From contig CAWFTF010000007.1 of assembly GCA_963818645.1 (NCBI GenBank), positions 85,346 to 149,345 on the forward strand: a DNA stretch of 64,000 nt, given 5' to 3'. Shown piece after piece: positions 1 through 8,412 of the stretch. The notes beneath the pieces were generated by a model. The model was not told where the DNA came from. It worked only from the letters and a program-made list of their open reading frames with translations, and ran no database searches. The position numbers and the translations under genes were made by a program. The DNA comes from Gp6-AA40 sp963818645. Its GTDB lineage: Bacteria; Acidobacteriota; Vicinamibacteria; Vicinamibacterales; UBA2999. How positions within the stretch are numbered: position 1 is the stretch's first letter; every line of letters begins with the position of its first letter.

Positions 1-174
1 TCGATCGCCCTCGTCCACGCGCAGTTCGACGATGCGGCCACTGACTTCGGCAGCGGTGTGGACCTCGGTCGCCTCGACGTTTCCGGAGACGCGCAGTCGA
101 TCGCTGGGTGGAGCAGGCGTGCACGCCACCAAAAGGGCAGGCACAGCGAGCACGAGCAGACGAGAGACGGTCAT
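1..174 (-). CDS. Efflux membrane-fusion (HlyD/RND adaptor) lipoprotein, N-terminal part
   Basis: This is the first 58 codons of a gene that runs off the left edge. The product starts with a lipoprotein signal peptide whose lipobox is Leu-Val-Ala-Cys, with Cys at residue 18. It continues into the sequence VSGNVEATEVHTAAEVSGRI, typical of the first beta strands of periplasmic adaptor subunits of RND or ABC exporters. The ATG overlaps the stop of the upstream TetR gene as ATGA, so the two are very probably translationally coupled. The expected partners (an ABC or RND transporter) would lie to the left. The family is clear from the short stretch, but the substrate is unknown. Confidence 0.8.
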   Translation of the reverse strand, partial: MTVSRLLVLAVPALLVACTPAPPSDRLRVSGNVEATEVHTAAEVSGRIVELRVDEGDR

Positions 175-788
175 GATGTTTTCCGCAGCATGCCTCGCAC
201 GGAGGCCTGCATATGACGTACGAACTGGTCGAGCTGACGCGGCTCGGCGAGTCCGCCGCGAAGCTTCCGGCCAGCCAGAACGCGTTGTCGAGCGAAGAAG
301 ATGAGGACCGGGGGCATGATCGACAGATGCGCGAGCAGCGGATCGACGTCGCGGAACGCGCCTTCGCGTTTGCCCTGCACGATGACGTCGGTCACGCCCG
401 CGAGCACGGCGTTCATCATGTGAAAGGTCGTGGCGTCGAAATGCGGCGCGCGCGCGGCGAGTTCGCGCAGCATGATCGGCGGGAACCACGGCCTGGCGGC
501 CGCTTCTTCGACGAGCGCGCTGACCCACGAGTCGAGTTTGTGTTCGGCTGATCCGGGACCGTCCGCAATGGCGCGCACGCGCGCACGGACCGCGCCCACC
601 ATGTCGCGCACGACTTCGGCGTAGAGCTCGCCCTTGCTGCCGAAGTGGTAGTAGAGCATCGCCTTGTTGACCCGAGCCCGGGTGGCGATGCGGTCCGTCC
701 CGGCGGCTTCGTAGCCGCGCTCGGCAAACTCGAGCGCCGCCGCGCGGAAGATTGCGGCCCGGGAATCACGCATGGTGCGTCTCGCCAT
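171..788 (-). CDS. TetR/AcrR family transcriptional repressor
   Basis: A 205-residue protein of normal TetR length. The N-terminal helix-turn-helix lies at about residues 20-60, with the usual recognition-helix and YYHFGSKGEL segment. The C-terminal ligand-binding half is variable. It is read leftwards and overlaps the following adaptor gene by ATGA, so it heads an efflux operon that it probably represses itself. An 18-bp near-perfect palindrome lies 22 bp upstream of the start codon and is the natural operator candidate. The inducer cannot be told from sequence. Confidence 0.92.
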   Translation of the reverse strand: MARRTMRDSRAAIFRAAALEFAERGYEAAGTDRIATRARVNKAMLYYHFGSKGELYAEVVRDMVGAVRARVRAIADGPGSAEHKLDSWVSALVEEAAARPWFPPIMLRELAARAPHFDATTFHMMNAVLAGVTDVIVQGKREGAFRDVDPLLAHLSIMPPVLIFFARQRVLAGRKLRGGLAEPRQLDQFVRHMQASVRGMLRKTS

Positions 789-810
789 CGCTCGTCGCCA
801 CCGGCTGTGT

Positions 811-828
811 TAACCAACCGGTTAGTTA
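811..828. promoter_or_regulatory. Candidate TetR operator palindrome
   Basis: TAACCAACCGGTTAGTTA is two 9-bp half-sites with a single mismatch. It sits in the 137-bp divergent region between the TetR gene and the SDR gene, 22 bp from the TetR start codon. Length, symmetry and position all match operators of autoregulated TetR repressors. It could control the leftward efflux operon only, or also the rightward gene. Confidence 0.75.
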
Positions 829-925
829 CTACTACGAGCAGGCACGCGGCAGGCCTGTCAACTTGGGAGAAACCCCGAGTCAGGGACCGCCTAGACTGGA
901 GCACAGGGACCGGGGAGACCCCGAT

Positions 926-1828
926 ATGGGCACTGTCGTCATCGCGGGAGGCACAGGTCTGCTGGGCACGGCTCTGCGCGAGGCGTTCCGACTGGACGGA
1001 CACCGAGTGGTCGTGCTCACACGCCACCCGTCGCGGGAGCACGAGGTACGCTGGTCGCCCGGAGAGAACGACTCGTCGTGGGCTCCGATGCTGAGTGGCG
1101 CGACGGCCGTCATCAATCTCGCCGGCACGTCGATCGCCGGAGGACGCTGGACCGCCGCGCGCAAGGCGGCCATTCACGAGAGTCGCACGCAGGCCACGAG
1201 GGCGCTGGTGCGAGCCATCGCGAACGCGGCGCAACCACCCGCTACGTTCATCAGCAGTTCGGCAGTTGGCTATTACGGCGTGCGAGGCGACGAGCCCGCA
1301 ACGGAGACGACGCCTCCAGGCTCGGATTTCCTGGCGGAGGTCTGTCGCGACTGGGAGGCAATCGCCGGTCAGGCGGCGAACCAATCGCGCGTCGTGATCT
1401 TGCGGAGCGGCGTCGTGTTCGCGCGGGAAGGCGGGGCGCTGCCGCAGCTCGCGCTGCCGTTCAAGCTATTCGCAGGTGGACCTGCAGGCAGCGGCCGGCA
1501 GGTCGTCTCGTGGATCCACGTGCACGACTGGGTGGCGATGGTGAAGTGGGCATTCGCCACCACGACGATCGCAGGGCCACTCAATGTCACCGCGCCGGCG
1601 CCGGTCACGAATGAGGAGTTGTCCCGAACGATCGGTCGAGTACTCGGACGTCCGTCGTGGCTGAAGGCGCCATCGTTCGCCTTGCGCCTCGTGCTCGGCG
1701 AGATGGCGGACGCACTCGTCCTTGGCGGTCAACGCGTGATCCCCGAGGTCGCCCGACGGCACGGATTCGTCTTTCGCTATCCGACGGTGGAATCAGCGCT
1801 GAAAGAGATCTACGACAGACCGAATTAG
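926..1828 (+). CDS. TIGR01777/YfcH-type SDR epimerase family protein
   Basis: A 300-residue protein. The dinucleotide-binding loop GGTGLLG is at residues 8-14, NLAG at 64-67, and the SSSAVGYYG block, with the family's catalytic-type Tyr, at 110-118. These and the C-terminal DUF1731-like end match the YfcH/TIGR01777 family of NAD(P)-binding epimerase-like proteins, whose substrate is generally unknown. The ATG at 926 is preceded by a GGGGAGA-like ribosome site. An upstream in-frame ATG at 752 would overlap the TetR operator and is unlikely. The gene is transcribed divergently from the TetR/efflux operon. Confidence 0.9.
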   Translation: MGTVVIAGGTGLLGTALREAFRLDGHRVVVLTRHPSREHEVRWSPGENDSSWAPMLSGATAVINLAGTSIAGGRWTAARKAAIHESRTQATRALVRAIANAAQPPATFISSSAVGYYGVRGDEPATETTPPGSDFLAEVCRDWEAIAGQAANQSRVVILRSGVVFAREGGALPQLALPFKLFAGGPAGSGRQVVSWIHVHDWVAMVKWAFATTTIAGPLNVTAPAPVTNEELSRTIGRVLGRPSWLKAPSFALRLVLGEMADALVLGGQRVIPEVARRHGFVFRYPTVESALKEIYDRPN

Positions 1829-1890
1829 CCCGAATCCCGAATCCCGAATCCCGAATCCCGAGTCCCGAATCCCGAATCCCGAGTCCCGGG
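1829..1890. repeat. Heptad tandem repeat, CCCGAAT family (R1)
   Basis: About eight direct copies of a 7-bp unit, CCCGAAT or CCCGAGT, begin directly after the stop codon of the SDR gene and end in a GC-rich run. It belongs to the same sequence family as the repeats at 57355 and 58977, there in the opposite orientation as GGGATTC. Confidence 0.95.
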
Positions 1891-1959
1891 CCTGGGGCCC
1901 CGTGCCGCACGACACTCGTGCAAATTCATAGCCCAATCGCTACCATTCATATCTCTGCC

Positions 1960-2478
1960 ATGCCGCCACGAAAACGAACTGTCCCCGCCCGTGCATCACG
2001 CCGGCGCGGCGCGAAACCCAGGCTTTCTCGGAGCGCTGCCGCGTCTTCACAAACCACCGAATCCAGAACGGCCGCGGCGGCAAGCGGTCTCGCTCCCGGT
2101 ATGCAGGCCGTGAATACGTATCTGGCCGTAGCGAACGTCAGCGCGTCGATGGAGTTTCTCGAACGAGCGTTCGCCTTTACACGCGGGGTCGTGCTTCGCG
2201 ACACCGACGGCCAGGTGCGGTATGCAGAGATGCGTCACGGCGACTCCGTGATCATGCTGGTTCGCCGCGGCGATCCAGCGACGGCAAGCGGAGGAGCGCC
2301 CGCGCTGTACACGTATGTCACCGACGTGGATCGATCTGCCGCCGAGGCGCGAAAAGCAGGCGCAGGGGTGACCGATGCGGAAGATCAGCCGTGGGGCGAT
2401 CGCACATCAGTCATTACCGATCCGGACGGTTATCGCTGGGTGCTTGCGACGTTCAAGAAGCTCGCGCCATTTACGTGA
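1960..2478 (+). CDS. VOC (glyoxalase/bleomycin-resistance) family protein
   Basis: A 172-residue protein starting at the ATG at 1960. Residues 1-45 are Lys/Arg/Ser/Ala-rich and look unstructured. The VOC fold follows, with NTYLAVANVSASMEF for the first strand-helix and TDPDGYRWVLAT for the last strands, typical of PhnB-like or glyoxalase-like members. Metal ligands are not obvious, so enzymatic activity is open. The basic N-terminal tail is unusual for the family and may be a non-conserved extension. No signal peptide is seen. Confidence 0.85.
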   Translation: MPPRKRTVPARASRRRGAKPRLSRSAAASSQTTESRTAAAASGLAPGMQAVNTYLAVANVSASMEFLERAFAFTRGVVLRDTDGQVRYAEMRHGDSVIMLVRRGDPATASGGAPALYTYVTDVDRSAAEARKAGAGVTDAEDQPWGDRTSVITDPDGYRWVLATFKKLAPFT

Positions 2479-2615
2479 TCGCAAGCGATAGTTCGACCCT
2501 CCGCGCGCAACCCTCTGCCAGATATATAGATAAAAGCTCACTGTAGCGTCCAAACTATCTATTTGTCTATTGGAGCTGCGGTCCGCTACCTTGGCAACCG
2601 GACCTGAGAACGCCC
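2479..2615 (+). promoter_or_regulatory. AT-richer leader upstream of the TerC gene
   Basis: This 137-bp stretch is locally AT-rich at about 2520-2570 and contains several TATCTAT/TAGATA words, which look promoter-like. It is followed by a GC-rich segment that could pair (GGTCCG with CGGACC, around 2580-2610). TerC/Alx-family genes are often preceded by yybP-ykoY manganese riboswitches. I see one short resemblance (GTAGCGTC) but not the full conserved core, so I do not call a riboswitch. Confidence 0.25.
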
Positions 2616-3602
2616 TTGGAATTGGTTTTTCCGTTTGCCGACTACTGGTGGATCTACGGTGCGTTCACCGGGTTCGTCCTCGTGCTGCTGGCGCTCGACC
2701 TCGGCGTGTTCCATCGGCACGCCCACGTCGTGTCGTTCCGCGAATCGCTGGGCTGGTCGATCGTCTGGGTGACACTCGCGCTGATCTTCAACTTTGCGTT
2801 CTATCAGTACGCCTCGTCGGAGCTCGGGCCCGAGGCCGGGCGACAAGCCGCACTTGAATTCCTCACCGGCTACGTCGTCGAAAAGTCACTCGCGGTCGAC
2901 AACATCTTCGTCTTCGTTCTGGTCTTCAACTACTTCGCCATTCCGGCGATTTATCAGCACCGCGTGCTCTTTTACGGCGTCCTCGGGGCGCTCGTCTTCC
3001 GGGCGGTGTTCATTGGCGTTGGCGCCGTCCTCATGCAGTACCACATCGTCGTCTTGCTGTTCGGGGTGTTCCTGCTGCTGACCGGCATCAAGCTTCTCTG
3101 GTCGCCCCATCACGAGATCGCGCCTGAGCGAAATCCGGTGATTCGCCTCTTCCGCCGGCTGGTGCCGGTGACGCGTGACCTGCACGGTCCACGATTCTTC
3201 GTCTATCTCGAGAACCGCTGGCACGCCACGCCGCTGCTCGTCGCGCTGCTGTTCCTCGAGATGAGCGACATCATCTTCGCCGTAGACTCGGTGCCGGCAA
3301 TCTTTGCGGTGTCGCGCGAACCGCTCATCGTCTACATGTCGAATGTGTTCGCCGTTCTCGGCCTGCGCGCGATGTATTTCCTGCTGGCGGATGCGCTCCG
3401 CCGGTTCGAGCTGCTCAAGTACGCGTTGGCGCTGATCCTGATCTTCGTCGGGCTGAAGATGACCTGGCTGAATAATCTGTACGATGGGAAGTTCCCGATT
3501 GAATGGTCGCTCGGCATTATTGCCGCGCTGCTCGTCGGCGCAGTGATCGCGTCCATCATCGGAGGGTCGCGGGAACGTCGTCCGCACGTACACGAAACCT
3601 GA
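2616..3602 (+). CDS. TerC/Alx family integral membrane protein (probable metal-ion exporter)
   Basis: A 328-residue multi-pass membrane protein. It carries the two family hallmarks: EKSLAVDNIFVF near residue 87 and DIIFAVDSVPAIF near residue 220. These acidic-residue segments lie inside transmembrane helices. Length and topology match the Alx/TerC group, which in E. coli and Bacillus is linked to manganese export. The start is a TTG at 2616, which gives a plausible short N-terminus before the first helix. The protein ends in a short basic tail. The gene is monocistronic and convergent with the barrel protein that follows. Confidence 0.9.
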   Translation: MELVFPFADYWWIYGAFTGFVLVLLALDLGVFHRHAHVVSFRESLGWSIVWVTLALIFNFAFYQYASSELGPEAGRQAALEFLTGYVVEKSLAVDNIFVFVLVFNYFAIPAIYQHRVLFYGVLGALVFRAVFIGVGAVLMQYHIVVLLFGVFLLLTGIKLLWSPHHEIAPERNPVIRLFRRLVPVTRDLHGPRFFVYLENRWHATPLLVALLFLEMSDIIFAVDSVPAIFAVSREPLIVYMSNVFAVLGLRAMYFLLADALRRFELLKYALALILIFVGLKMTWLNNLYDGKFPIEWSLGIIAALLVGAVIASIIGGSRERRPHVHET

Positions 3603-3609
3603 GGAAAGC

Positions 3610-3642
3610 GGCGGCATCTCAGCCATGGGGACCCATGCCGCC
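3610..3642. terminator. Hairpin between convergent genes
   Basis: GGCGGCAT and ATGCCGCC form a perfect 8-bp stem eight bases after the TerC stop codon, with a second possible stem (CATGGG/CCCATG) inside. There is no U-tract. The position between convergent genes favours a bidirectional terminator. Confidence 0.4.
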
Positions 3643-3752
3643 AGTACTCCAACGACTGACTCAGCCACCCCCCAGCGTCGCCCGTTGCACGTTGTCGTGT
3701 GGACCGGCACGACGAAGCTAGCAGGTCGCGGTCTGGCTCGATTGACGCATCG

Positions 3753-4814
3753 CTACCACCAGCGCCTTGCCCACACGATCGAGACGCCGATCTGATTGTC
3801 TACGGCTGGCACATTCCAACGCCGAATCGCAGCGTGAGCGAGCCTGACAGTCGTTTGCGGATTCACGAGATAGGCGACTGTGGAATCCACATACCACGAT
3901 GTCCGGTCCGGCACGTCACCCGTCACAGGAATCGTCACAGGCGACGTGATGGCTGTCGCCCGGCTGTGCGCGAATATGCGAGGCGTGAGTGTCTGCTTGA
4001 TCTGCAGCGTCGCACCGTGAGCATCACGGTTGCCGGTGGGCGTCTCGAACCGATCGTGCGTCCACTCGCCGCTGATTTTCGTGTACCCGAACGCGTACTC
4101 GCCTTCAAGATTGACGAGCGTGTACGGGTCGCTCACGTTCGTGTCGCCGGATCGGCCCCATGCTGCAGCAGCGCCGATGCGCATTCCCTGACGCGGCGTA
4201 ATGCCAGCACCGACGACCCCATTGGGACGAAACGGTGGATCTGCCGTGTGAAAGAAGTCGGCCGGGGCCCGATCGATGAAGGCAACGCGGGCGTCCCAGT
4301 GCTTCGCCGACGTGTTCACCTGAGCGCCCATCGGGTAGATGGATGCGATGAGTGCATGCGGCGCGGCACCACCACCGATCGCCGGCAGGAAGCTGTAGTA
4401 CCCGCGGTGCCACCAGATCACACCGTCGTTGACGCTCGCCCGGTTCTCGGTCATGCCGAGACCGATTGGCGACGTGAATTTGCCGGCCTCGAGGCGCCAC
4501 TTGGTGCCCTTCTCGAATTCGTAACGAATCGAGGCCTGCGGAACGTAAACCTCCCACTGGCCAGTCATCACGCGCCAGATGAGCGGACGAACCGAGACCT
4601 GAAGCCGGGGAGCGACTTCGACGGTGCCAAATGGATCGACGATCAGTTGCGTCTTCCATCCCCCGGCGTCGTCGAAGTAGTCCTGCACGCCAACGACGGT
4701 GTCGAACGCCACGGCGCGCGTACCGCTGGTGGTCGTCTGGGCACGCAAGGGAGCGGCAGGCGCAAGAATCAACAGTGCCAGCAACAGCGTGACGACCCCA
4801 GGAAGGCGACTCAT
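3753..4814 (-). CDS. Outer-membrane beta-barrel (porin-like) protein
   Basis: A 353-residue protein with a Sec signal peptide ending at ALA-type PLRAQ, about residue 25. Alternating hydrophobic/polar strands follow, with many aromatic residues, and the C-terminus is Trp-Trp, compatible with an outer-membrane barrel. There is no strong match to a named porin family. Its ATG overlaps the stop of the HD-GYP gene as ATGA, making it the last gene of a three-gene operon (cupredoxin, HD-GYP, barrel). The role is inferred: a pore or surface structure produced together with the c-di-GMP hydrolase. Confidence 0.7.
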   Translation of the reverse strand: MSRLPGVVTLLLALLILAPAAPLRAQTTTSGTRAVAFDTVVGVQDYFDDAGGWKTQLIVDPFGTVEVAPRLQVSVRPLIWRVMTGQWEVYVPQASIRYEFEKGTKWRLEAGKFTSPIGLGMTENRASVNDGVIWWHRGYYSFLPAIGGGAAPHALIASIYPMGAQVNTSAKHWDARVAFIDRAPADFFHTADPPFRPNGVVGAGITPRQGMRIGAAAAWGRSGDTNVSDPYTLVNLEGEYAFGYTKISGEWTHDRFETPTGNRDAHGATLQIKQTLTPRIFAHSRATAITSPVTIPVTGDVPDRTSWYVDSTVAYLVNPQTTVRLAHAAIRRWNVPAVDNQIGVSIVWARRWW

Positions 4815-6574
4815 TCTGCCCTCCGCAACTCGAGGTGCGCGTGCTGTGCGGTGTGTGCCGCCGGACGCGTCGGAAACTGCACCAGGGCGCGAGACGACGG
4901 ACGGTCCGCTACAGCCACCTCGTCGTTTGTCGACGGCTCAATCAGGGCGATCGGTAACGCGGCCATCGCCTGCACGACCTGTGCATCGAAGTCGATTCCA
5001 ATGAGGCGCCACAGCTCGCCCACCGCCGTCGCGACCGGCAAGGCGCCGCGATAGGCACGTGCGCTCGTCATCGCATCGAAGGCGTCGGCCACGTGGACGA
5101 TGCGCGCGAACAGCGGGATCGCATCGCCCTTCAAGCCGTACGGATAGCCGCGGCCGTCAGGCCGCTCGTGGTGCAGCTCCACGATTGCGAGCTGCGCATC
5201 GAGGAACCTCAGTGGCTTGAGGATCCGGGCGCCGAGCGTCGGGTGCAGCTTGATCTGTTCGAATTCCTCGGCCGTCAGCTTCGTCGGCTTGCGAAGCACC
5301 GCGTCACTGACGCCAATCTTTCCGATGTCGTGCAGGAGTGCGCCAAGCCGCAGCGTCTCGAGATCGGGATCCGATAGCTGCATCTGCCGGCCAATCGCGA
5401 CAGACAGATCCGCGACTCGCTGTGAGTGCCCTGCGGTGTATGGGTCTCGCGCATCGAGCGCCGTGGCGAGGGCTCCGATGACGCCGAGGTAGGCCGCCTC
5501 AGACTCGGCCTCTGCCAGCGATACGGCTGTTCGAAGCTCATTGAACGTTGCGGTGAGCGTGTCGAGCTCGCGGCTTCCGCCGGTTGGCTGGAGCGGTCGA
5601 TCGAAGTCGCGCGCCTTGGCCATGGTGGCAAGCGAGTTCGACAGACGGTCGATCGGACGAGCGACGGTTCGCGCCACCCACCAGCTGCCGCCGACGGCCA
5701 TCAGCAGCGCACCGGCACCCGCGAGCAGCAGCACCCACCCGGTCTCGGACGTGGCCGTTCTCGCCGCGGTGGCGACTGAACCGAGCGCGTAGACGCTGGC
5801 TGAATCAACCGACGACAGCCGCTGGACGACGAACTCGTCTTGTCCGAGGACGATGGTTCCACTGAGCGGGAGCGCGACGCCTTCGAGCGCCCGGCGTTGC
5901 GACGGCGGCGTGGAGCTGGCGATGACGCGACCATCGAGAAGGATTGCGATGTCCGCTCGCGCCTCGCTTGCCACGTTCACCGCGTAGGCATCGTCGAGCG
6001 GGGATGCGAGGAAGAACTCGCCGACGACGTCGCGTCCAAGAACCAGCGGCACTGCAGTCGCCCTATATGGATGCCCGTTGCGAAGCACCACGGTTTCGAC
6101 CGGCGCGCCGTTCTCTTCGACGCGCAGTTGGACTCGCGCTCCAGCCGGCCAATCTCCCCTGTTGGGACCAGCGCTCGCCAGCACGACACCGCGCACATCG
6201 GTGACCGACAGCGCGGGAACCGCCATGATCGCCTGCAGCTTCGCGAGCTCCGTCTCGACCGTCGATCGCAGTTGCCCCAGCTCGTGCTCGTTGGCGCGCT
6301 CTGAGTAATAGGTGTCGACCGCTGCTTTCAGCGTCGGGTTCTCGGCGAGCGCCATCGCCTGAAGCGTGTGTTCGCGTCGCAGCCTTGCATCAATGCCAGC
6401 GAAGCGAAGCTGGCTCGACTCCATGTTCTCGACGACCGCGCGGGTCAAACGCGCATTCGTCTGCCAGGAGAACAACACGAAGACCGCCACGATCACGCAT
6501 CCGATCACGGCAAATGCAAAGCACAGGACCTTGACGAGCAGCCGAGGCGATCGCGACGCGGCCGGCGTGGTCAT
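4811..6574 (-). CDS. Membrane-anchored HD-GYP cyclic-di-GMP phosphodiesterase
   Basis: A 587-residue sensor enzyme. Transmembrane helix 1 is at 12-36, a periplasmic sensor domain at about 40-275, helix 2 at about 279-300, HAMP at about 300-353 and HD-GYP from about 355. The metal/catalytic signature is intact: His383 in AGHSQRVA, HD at 415-416 (LLHDIGKIG), and HHERPDGRGYP at 468-478. It should hydrolyse c-di-GMP in the cytoplasm in response to a periplasmic cue. ATGA overlaps join it to the upstream cupredoxin gene and the downstream barrel gene. About 60 residues at the C-terminus have no recognisable domain. Confidence 0.93.
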   Translation of the reverse strand: MTTPAASRSPRLLVKVLCFAFAVIGCVIVAVFVLFSWQTNARLTRAVVENMESSQLRFAGIDARLRREHTLQAMALAENPTLKAAVDTYYSERANEHELGQLRSTVETELAKLQAIMAVPALSVTDVRGVVLASAGPNRGDWPAGARVQLRVEENGAPVETVVLRNGHPYRATAVPLVLGRDVVGEFFLASPLDDAYAVNVASEARADIAILLDGRVIASSTPPSQRRALEGVALPLSGTIVLGQDEFVVQRLSSVDSASVYALGSVATAARTATSETGWVLLLAGAGALLMAVGGSWWVARTVARPIDRLSNSLATMAKARDFDRPLQPTGGSRELDTLTATFNELRTAVSLAEAESEAAYLGVIGALATALDARDPYTAGHSQRVADLSVAIGRQMQLSDPDLETLRLGALLHDIGKIGVSDAVLRKPTKLTAEEFEQIKLHPTLGARILKPLRFLDAQLAIVELHHERPDGRGYPYGLKGDAIPLFARIVHVADAFDAMTSARAYRGALPVATAVGELWRLIGIDFDAQVVQAMAALPIALIEPSTNDEVAVADRPSSRALVQFPTRPAAHTAQHAHLELRRAE

Positions 6575-7278
6575 TCAGGATCGGTCAGTGGCAGCGAGAA
6601 CGTCAGCTCGGTCGCCGCGCCGCCTTCGATGGTGGCCTGATGCGTGACTTCGCCAGCTCGTTCGTGCCACGCAGCGACCTCGAGCCGGCCGGCAGGGACG
6701 TTGGGGATCGTGAAGCGGCCTTCTCGATCTGGAACGGCGAAGAACGGATGAGGGAACACCCTCACGATCGCGCTCATGTGAGAGTGAAGATGGCAGAACA
6801 CCTTGATGACGCCGGGCTTGGTGAACGTCCGCGCTTTCGACTCGTTGCGCGGATAGCGTCCGAGGTCGAACGTCGCCGCGCGCGACAGTGAAAACACGTT
6901 GTGGAAGATCAGATCGTCGTTCGGAAACTCAACGGTCGAGCCCGTCGTGACGGCGACGACATGCGGAATGAACTCTTCGTTCGTCTGACGGATGGAGACG
7001 CGCTGCGGTGTGACGTCGGCGCGCATCGCGGAGCTCACGAAGACGACAACGTTGTCGAGCTCCGAGGTCTCGCGCTCACCCTGAATGCCGACGATGCGAC
7101 CCGGATACGCGCCGGCGGTGGCAAGTCTCCTGGCCGGGTGTGCGACGACGTGCACGCGCCCCGTCAGCGAACCGGTAGCGGCTTCACGAGCGATGACATT
7201 CGGTCGCTCGGAACTGCACAGAACCGCCAGCGAGAGGGCGACGCCCGCGCAAACTCGGAGACTATCCATCGCGATCAC
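6571..7278 (-). CDS. Exported cupredoxin-like (plastocyanin-fold) protein
   Basis: A 235-residue protein with an N-terminal signal segment (residues 5-22). It has a cupredoxin-like domain with His126 in the FHNVFS motif and Cys162, His164, His166 and Met168 in FCHLHSHM, a plausible type-1 copper ligand set. The end, RFTIPNVPAGRLEVAAWHE, is a carboxypeptidase-regulatory-like beta-sandwich strand pattern. Proteins of this kind are often annotated as methylamine-utilisation-like. It is first in the operon and overlaps the HD-GYP gene by ATGA, so it may bind copper or a redox partner and feed the sensor; that is inference. The ATG at 7269 is an alternative start to the GTG at 7278. Confidence 0.8.
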   Translation of the reverse strand: MIAMDSLRVCAGVALSLAVLCSSERPNVIAREAATGSLTGRVHVVAHPARRLATAGAYPGRIVGIQGERETSELDNVVVFVSSAMRADVTPQRVSIRQTNEEFIPHVVAVTTGSTVEFPNDDLIFHNVFSLSRAATFDLGRYPRNESKARTFTKPGVIKVFCHLHSHMSAIVRVFPHPFFAVPDREGRFTIPNVPAGRLEVAAWHERAGEVTHQATIEGGAATELTFSLPLTDPE

Positions 7279-7389
7279 TATCGGGTCATCAGGGTTTCCC
7301 CTTAAACGGGTGTGACGAAGGGGGCAGACGTGCGCACACGATCCTGAAACCGTGGCATCGTAGGGGCATCAAAGAGCGGGAGATCGACT

Positions 7390-8136
7390 GTGACTGAGCC
7401 GCGTCTATTGAACATCCCTGTCATCCTCGGCACGGCGCGCAAGGGACGCGCGTCAGAGCATGCCGCCCGACTCTTCACCGATTTGTTGAATCGCCGCGCA
7501 GGCGTGACGAGTCATCTGATCGACATCGCGACGGTGCGGATGCCGGTAGACGATGCGGGGGAGGCGATTAAGGACCCGGTGTTCGCGAAAGCGATGACGG
7601 AAGCCGATGGCCTTCTCATCGTGACGCCCGAGTACAACCACAGCTTTCCAGGGCTGCTGAAGCACGTGCTCGACAGTTGTCTGAGCGAATACATCCACAA
7701 AGCGGTGGGCATCGCCGGCATTTCAGCGGGAGGGTTTTCCGGTACCCGCGTGATTCAAGGCCTTCTGCCGGTGATGCGCGAGCTCGGTCTGGCCACGATC
7801 TTCTGGGACGTCAACATCGGAACCGTCGGCAAGGTGTTCACGGAGGACGGCCGCCTGCTCGACGATGCGGTGATCCGCCGTTCGGACAGGTTCATCAGGG
7901 AACTGATCTGGATGGCCAAGGTGCTCCGGTACGGTCGTGAGCACGTGAACGTGGACGAGGAAGCCGCCGAGCGTTTGCCACCGATCAAATGTCCGAACTG
8001 CGGCACCCTGATGACTCACCACGCAGACAAGGAAGTGAGCTCAGTGCCGCCGCTCGAAGAGGTGACAGTGGTTGCCGCGCACGCGTGCAGCAATTGCGGC
8101 GCGCAGGCGGCGATGGTGACGAGCGTGACCGGCTAG
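7390..8136 (+). CDS. NAD(P)H-dependent FMN reductase with C-terminal zinc ribbon
   Basis: A 248-residue protein. The first 185 residues are an NADPH-dependent FMN reductase/flavodoxin-fold domain, with the phosphate-binding loop GTARKGRAS at 14-22 and the family motif PEYNHSFPG from 80. After a linker, residues 195-240 add a treble-clef or ribbon-like element with Cys201-x2-Cys204 and Cys233-x2-Cys236, an apparent Zn site not usual in this family. The start is the GTG at 7390, with an AGCGGGAGA site upstream. Flavin or quinone reduction is likely; the ribbon's partner is unknown. Confidence 0.88.
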   Translation: MTEPRLLNIPVILGTARKGRASEHAARLFTDLLNRRAGVTSHLIDIATVRMPVDDAGEAIKDPVFAKAMTEADGLLIVTPEYNHSFPGLLKHVLDSCLSEYIHKAVGIAGISAGGFSGTRVIQGLLPVMRELGLATIFWDVNIGTVGKVFTEDGRLLDDAVIRRSDRFIRELIWMAKVLRYGREHVNVDEEAAERLPPIKCPNCGTLMTHHADKEVSSVPPLEEVTVVAAHACSNCGAQAAMVTSVTG

Positions 8137-8211
8137 AGCGTCTTCAACATGTCCGTGCGTCGGTTCAGCGGCGCACCTTGACGAAGCGACGACGGTGTGG
8201 GCTGGAACTTC

Positions 8212-8241
8212 GCTCCGGTTCGTCGCCGCGGAAAAACGGCT
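8212..8241 (+). repeat. Intergenic element copy 1 (shared with 31839-31868)
   Basis: Thirty bases starting GCTCCGGTTCG and ending GGAAAAACGGCT match a second intergenic site with 28 of 30 identities. A small stem (GCCG/CGGC) encloses an A-rich loop. It lies 75 bp after the FMN reductase stop codon, in a convergent gap. The rest of this 289-bp gap holds no gene I can support. Confidence 0.6.
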
Positions 8242-8412
8242 GCGGCGTGCTCACGAGCGCGGCGGGATTCGCGACGGAAACGGCGATAACGGTCGCCGCG
8301 CGCATGCGATGACGGCCCACGCCCGAACCGTTTTACCTACTGTCGCGGGTCGCGGCGCGAACAGTCGCTACGCCCCAGCCACACCGTCGTCACAGACAGT
8401 GCGGCGGGCACC

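Noticed and set aside
416..1384. A long leftward open frame overlapping TetR and the SDR gene
   Set aside because: Crosses two well-supported genes and the operator; Arg/Ser-rich shadow frame.
2520..2615. yybP-ykoY manganese riboswitch
   Set aside because: Only one short word resembles the motif; the conserved paired core was not found by eye.
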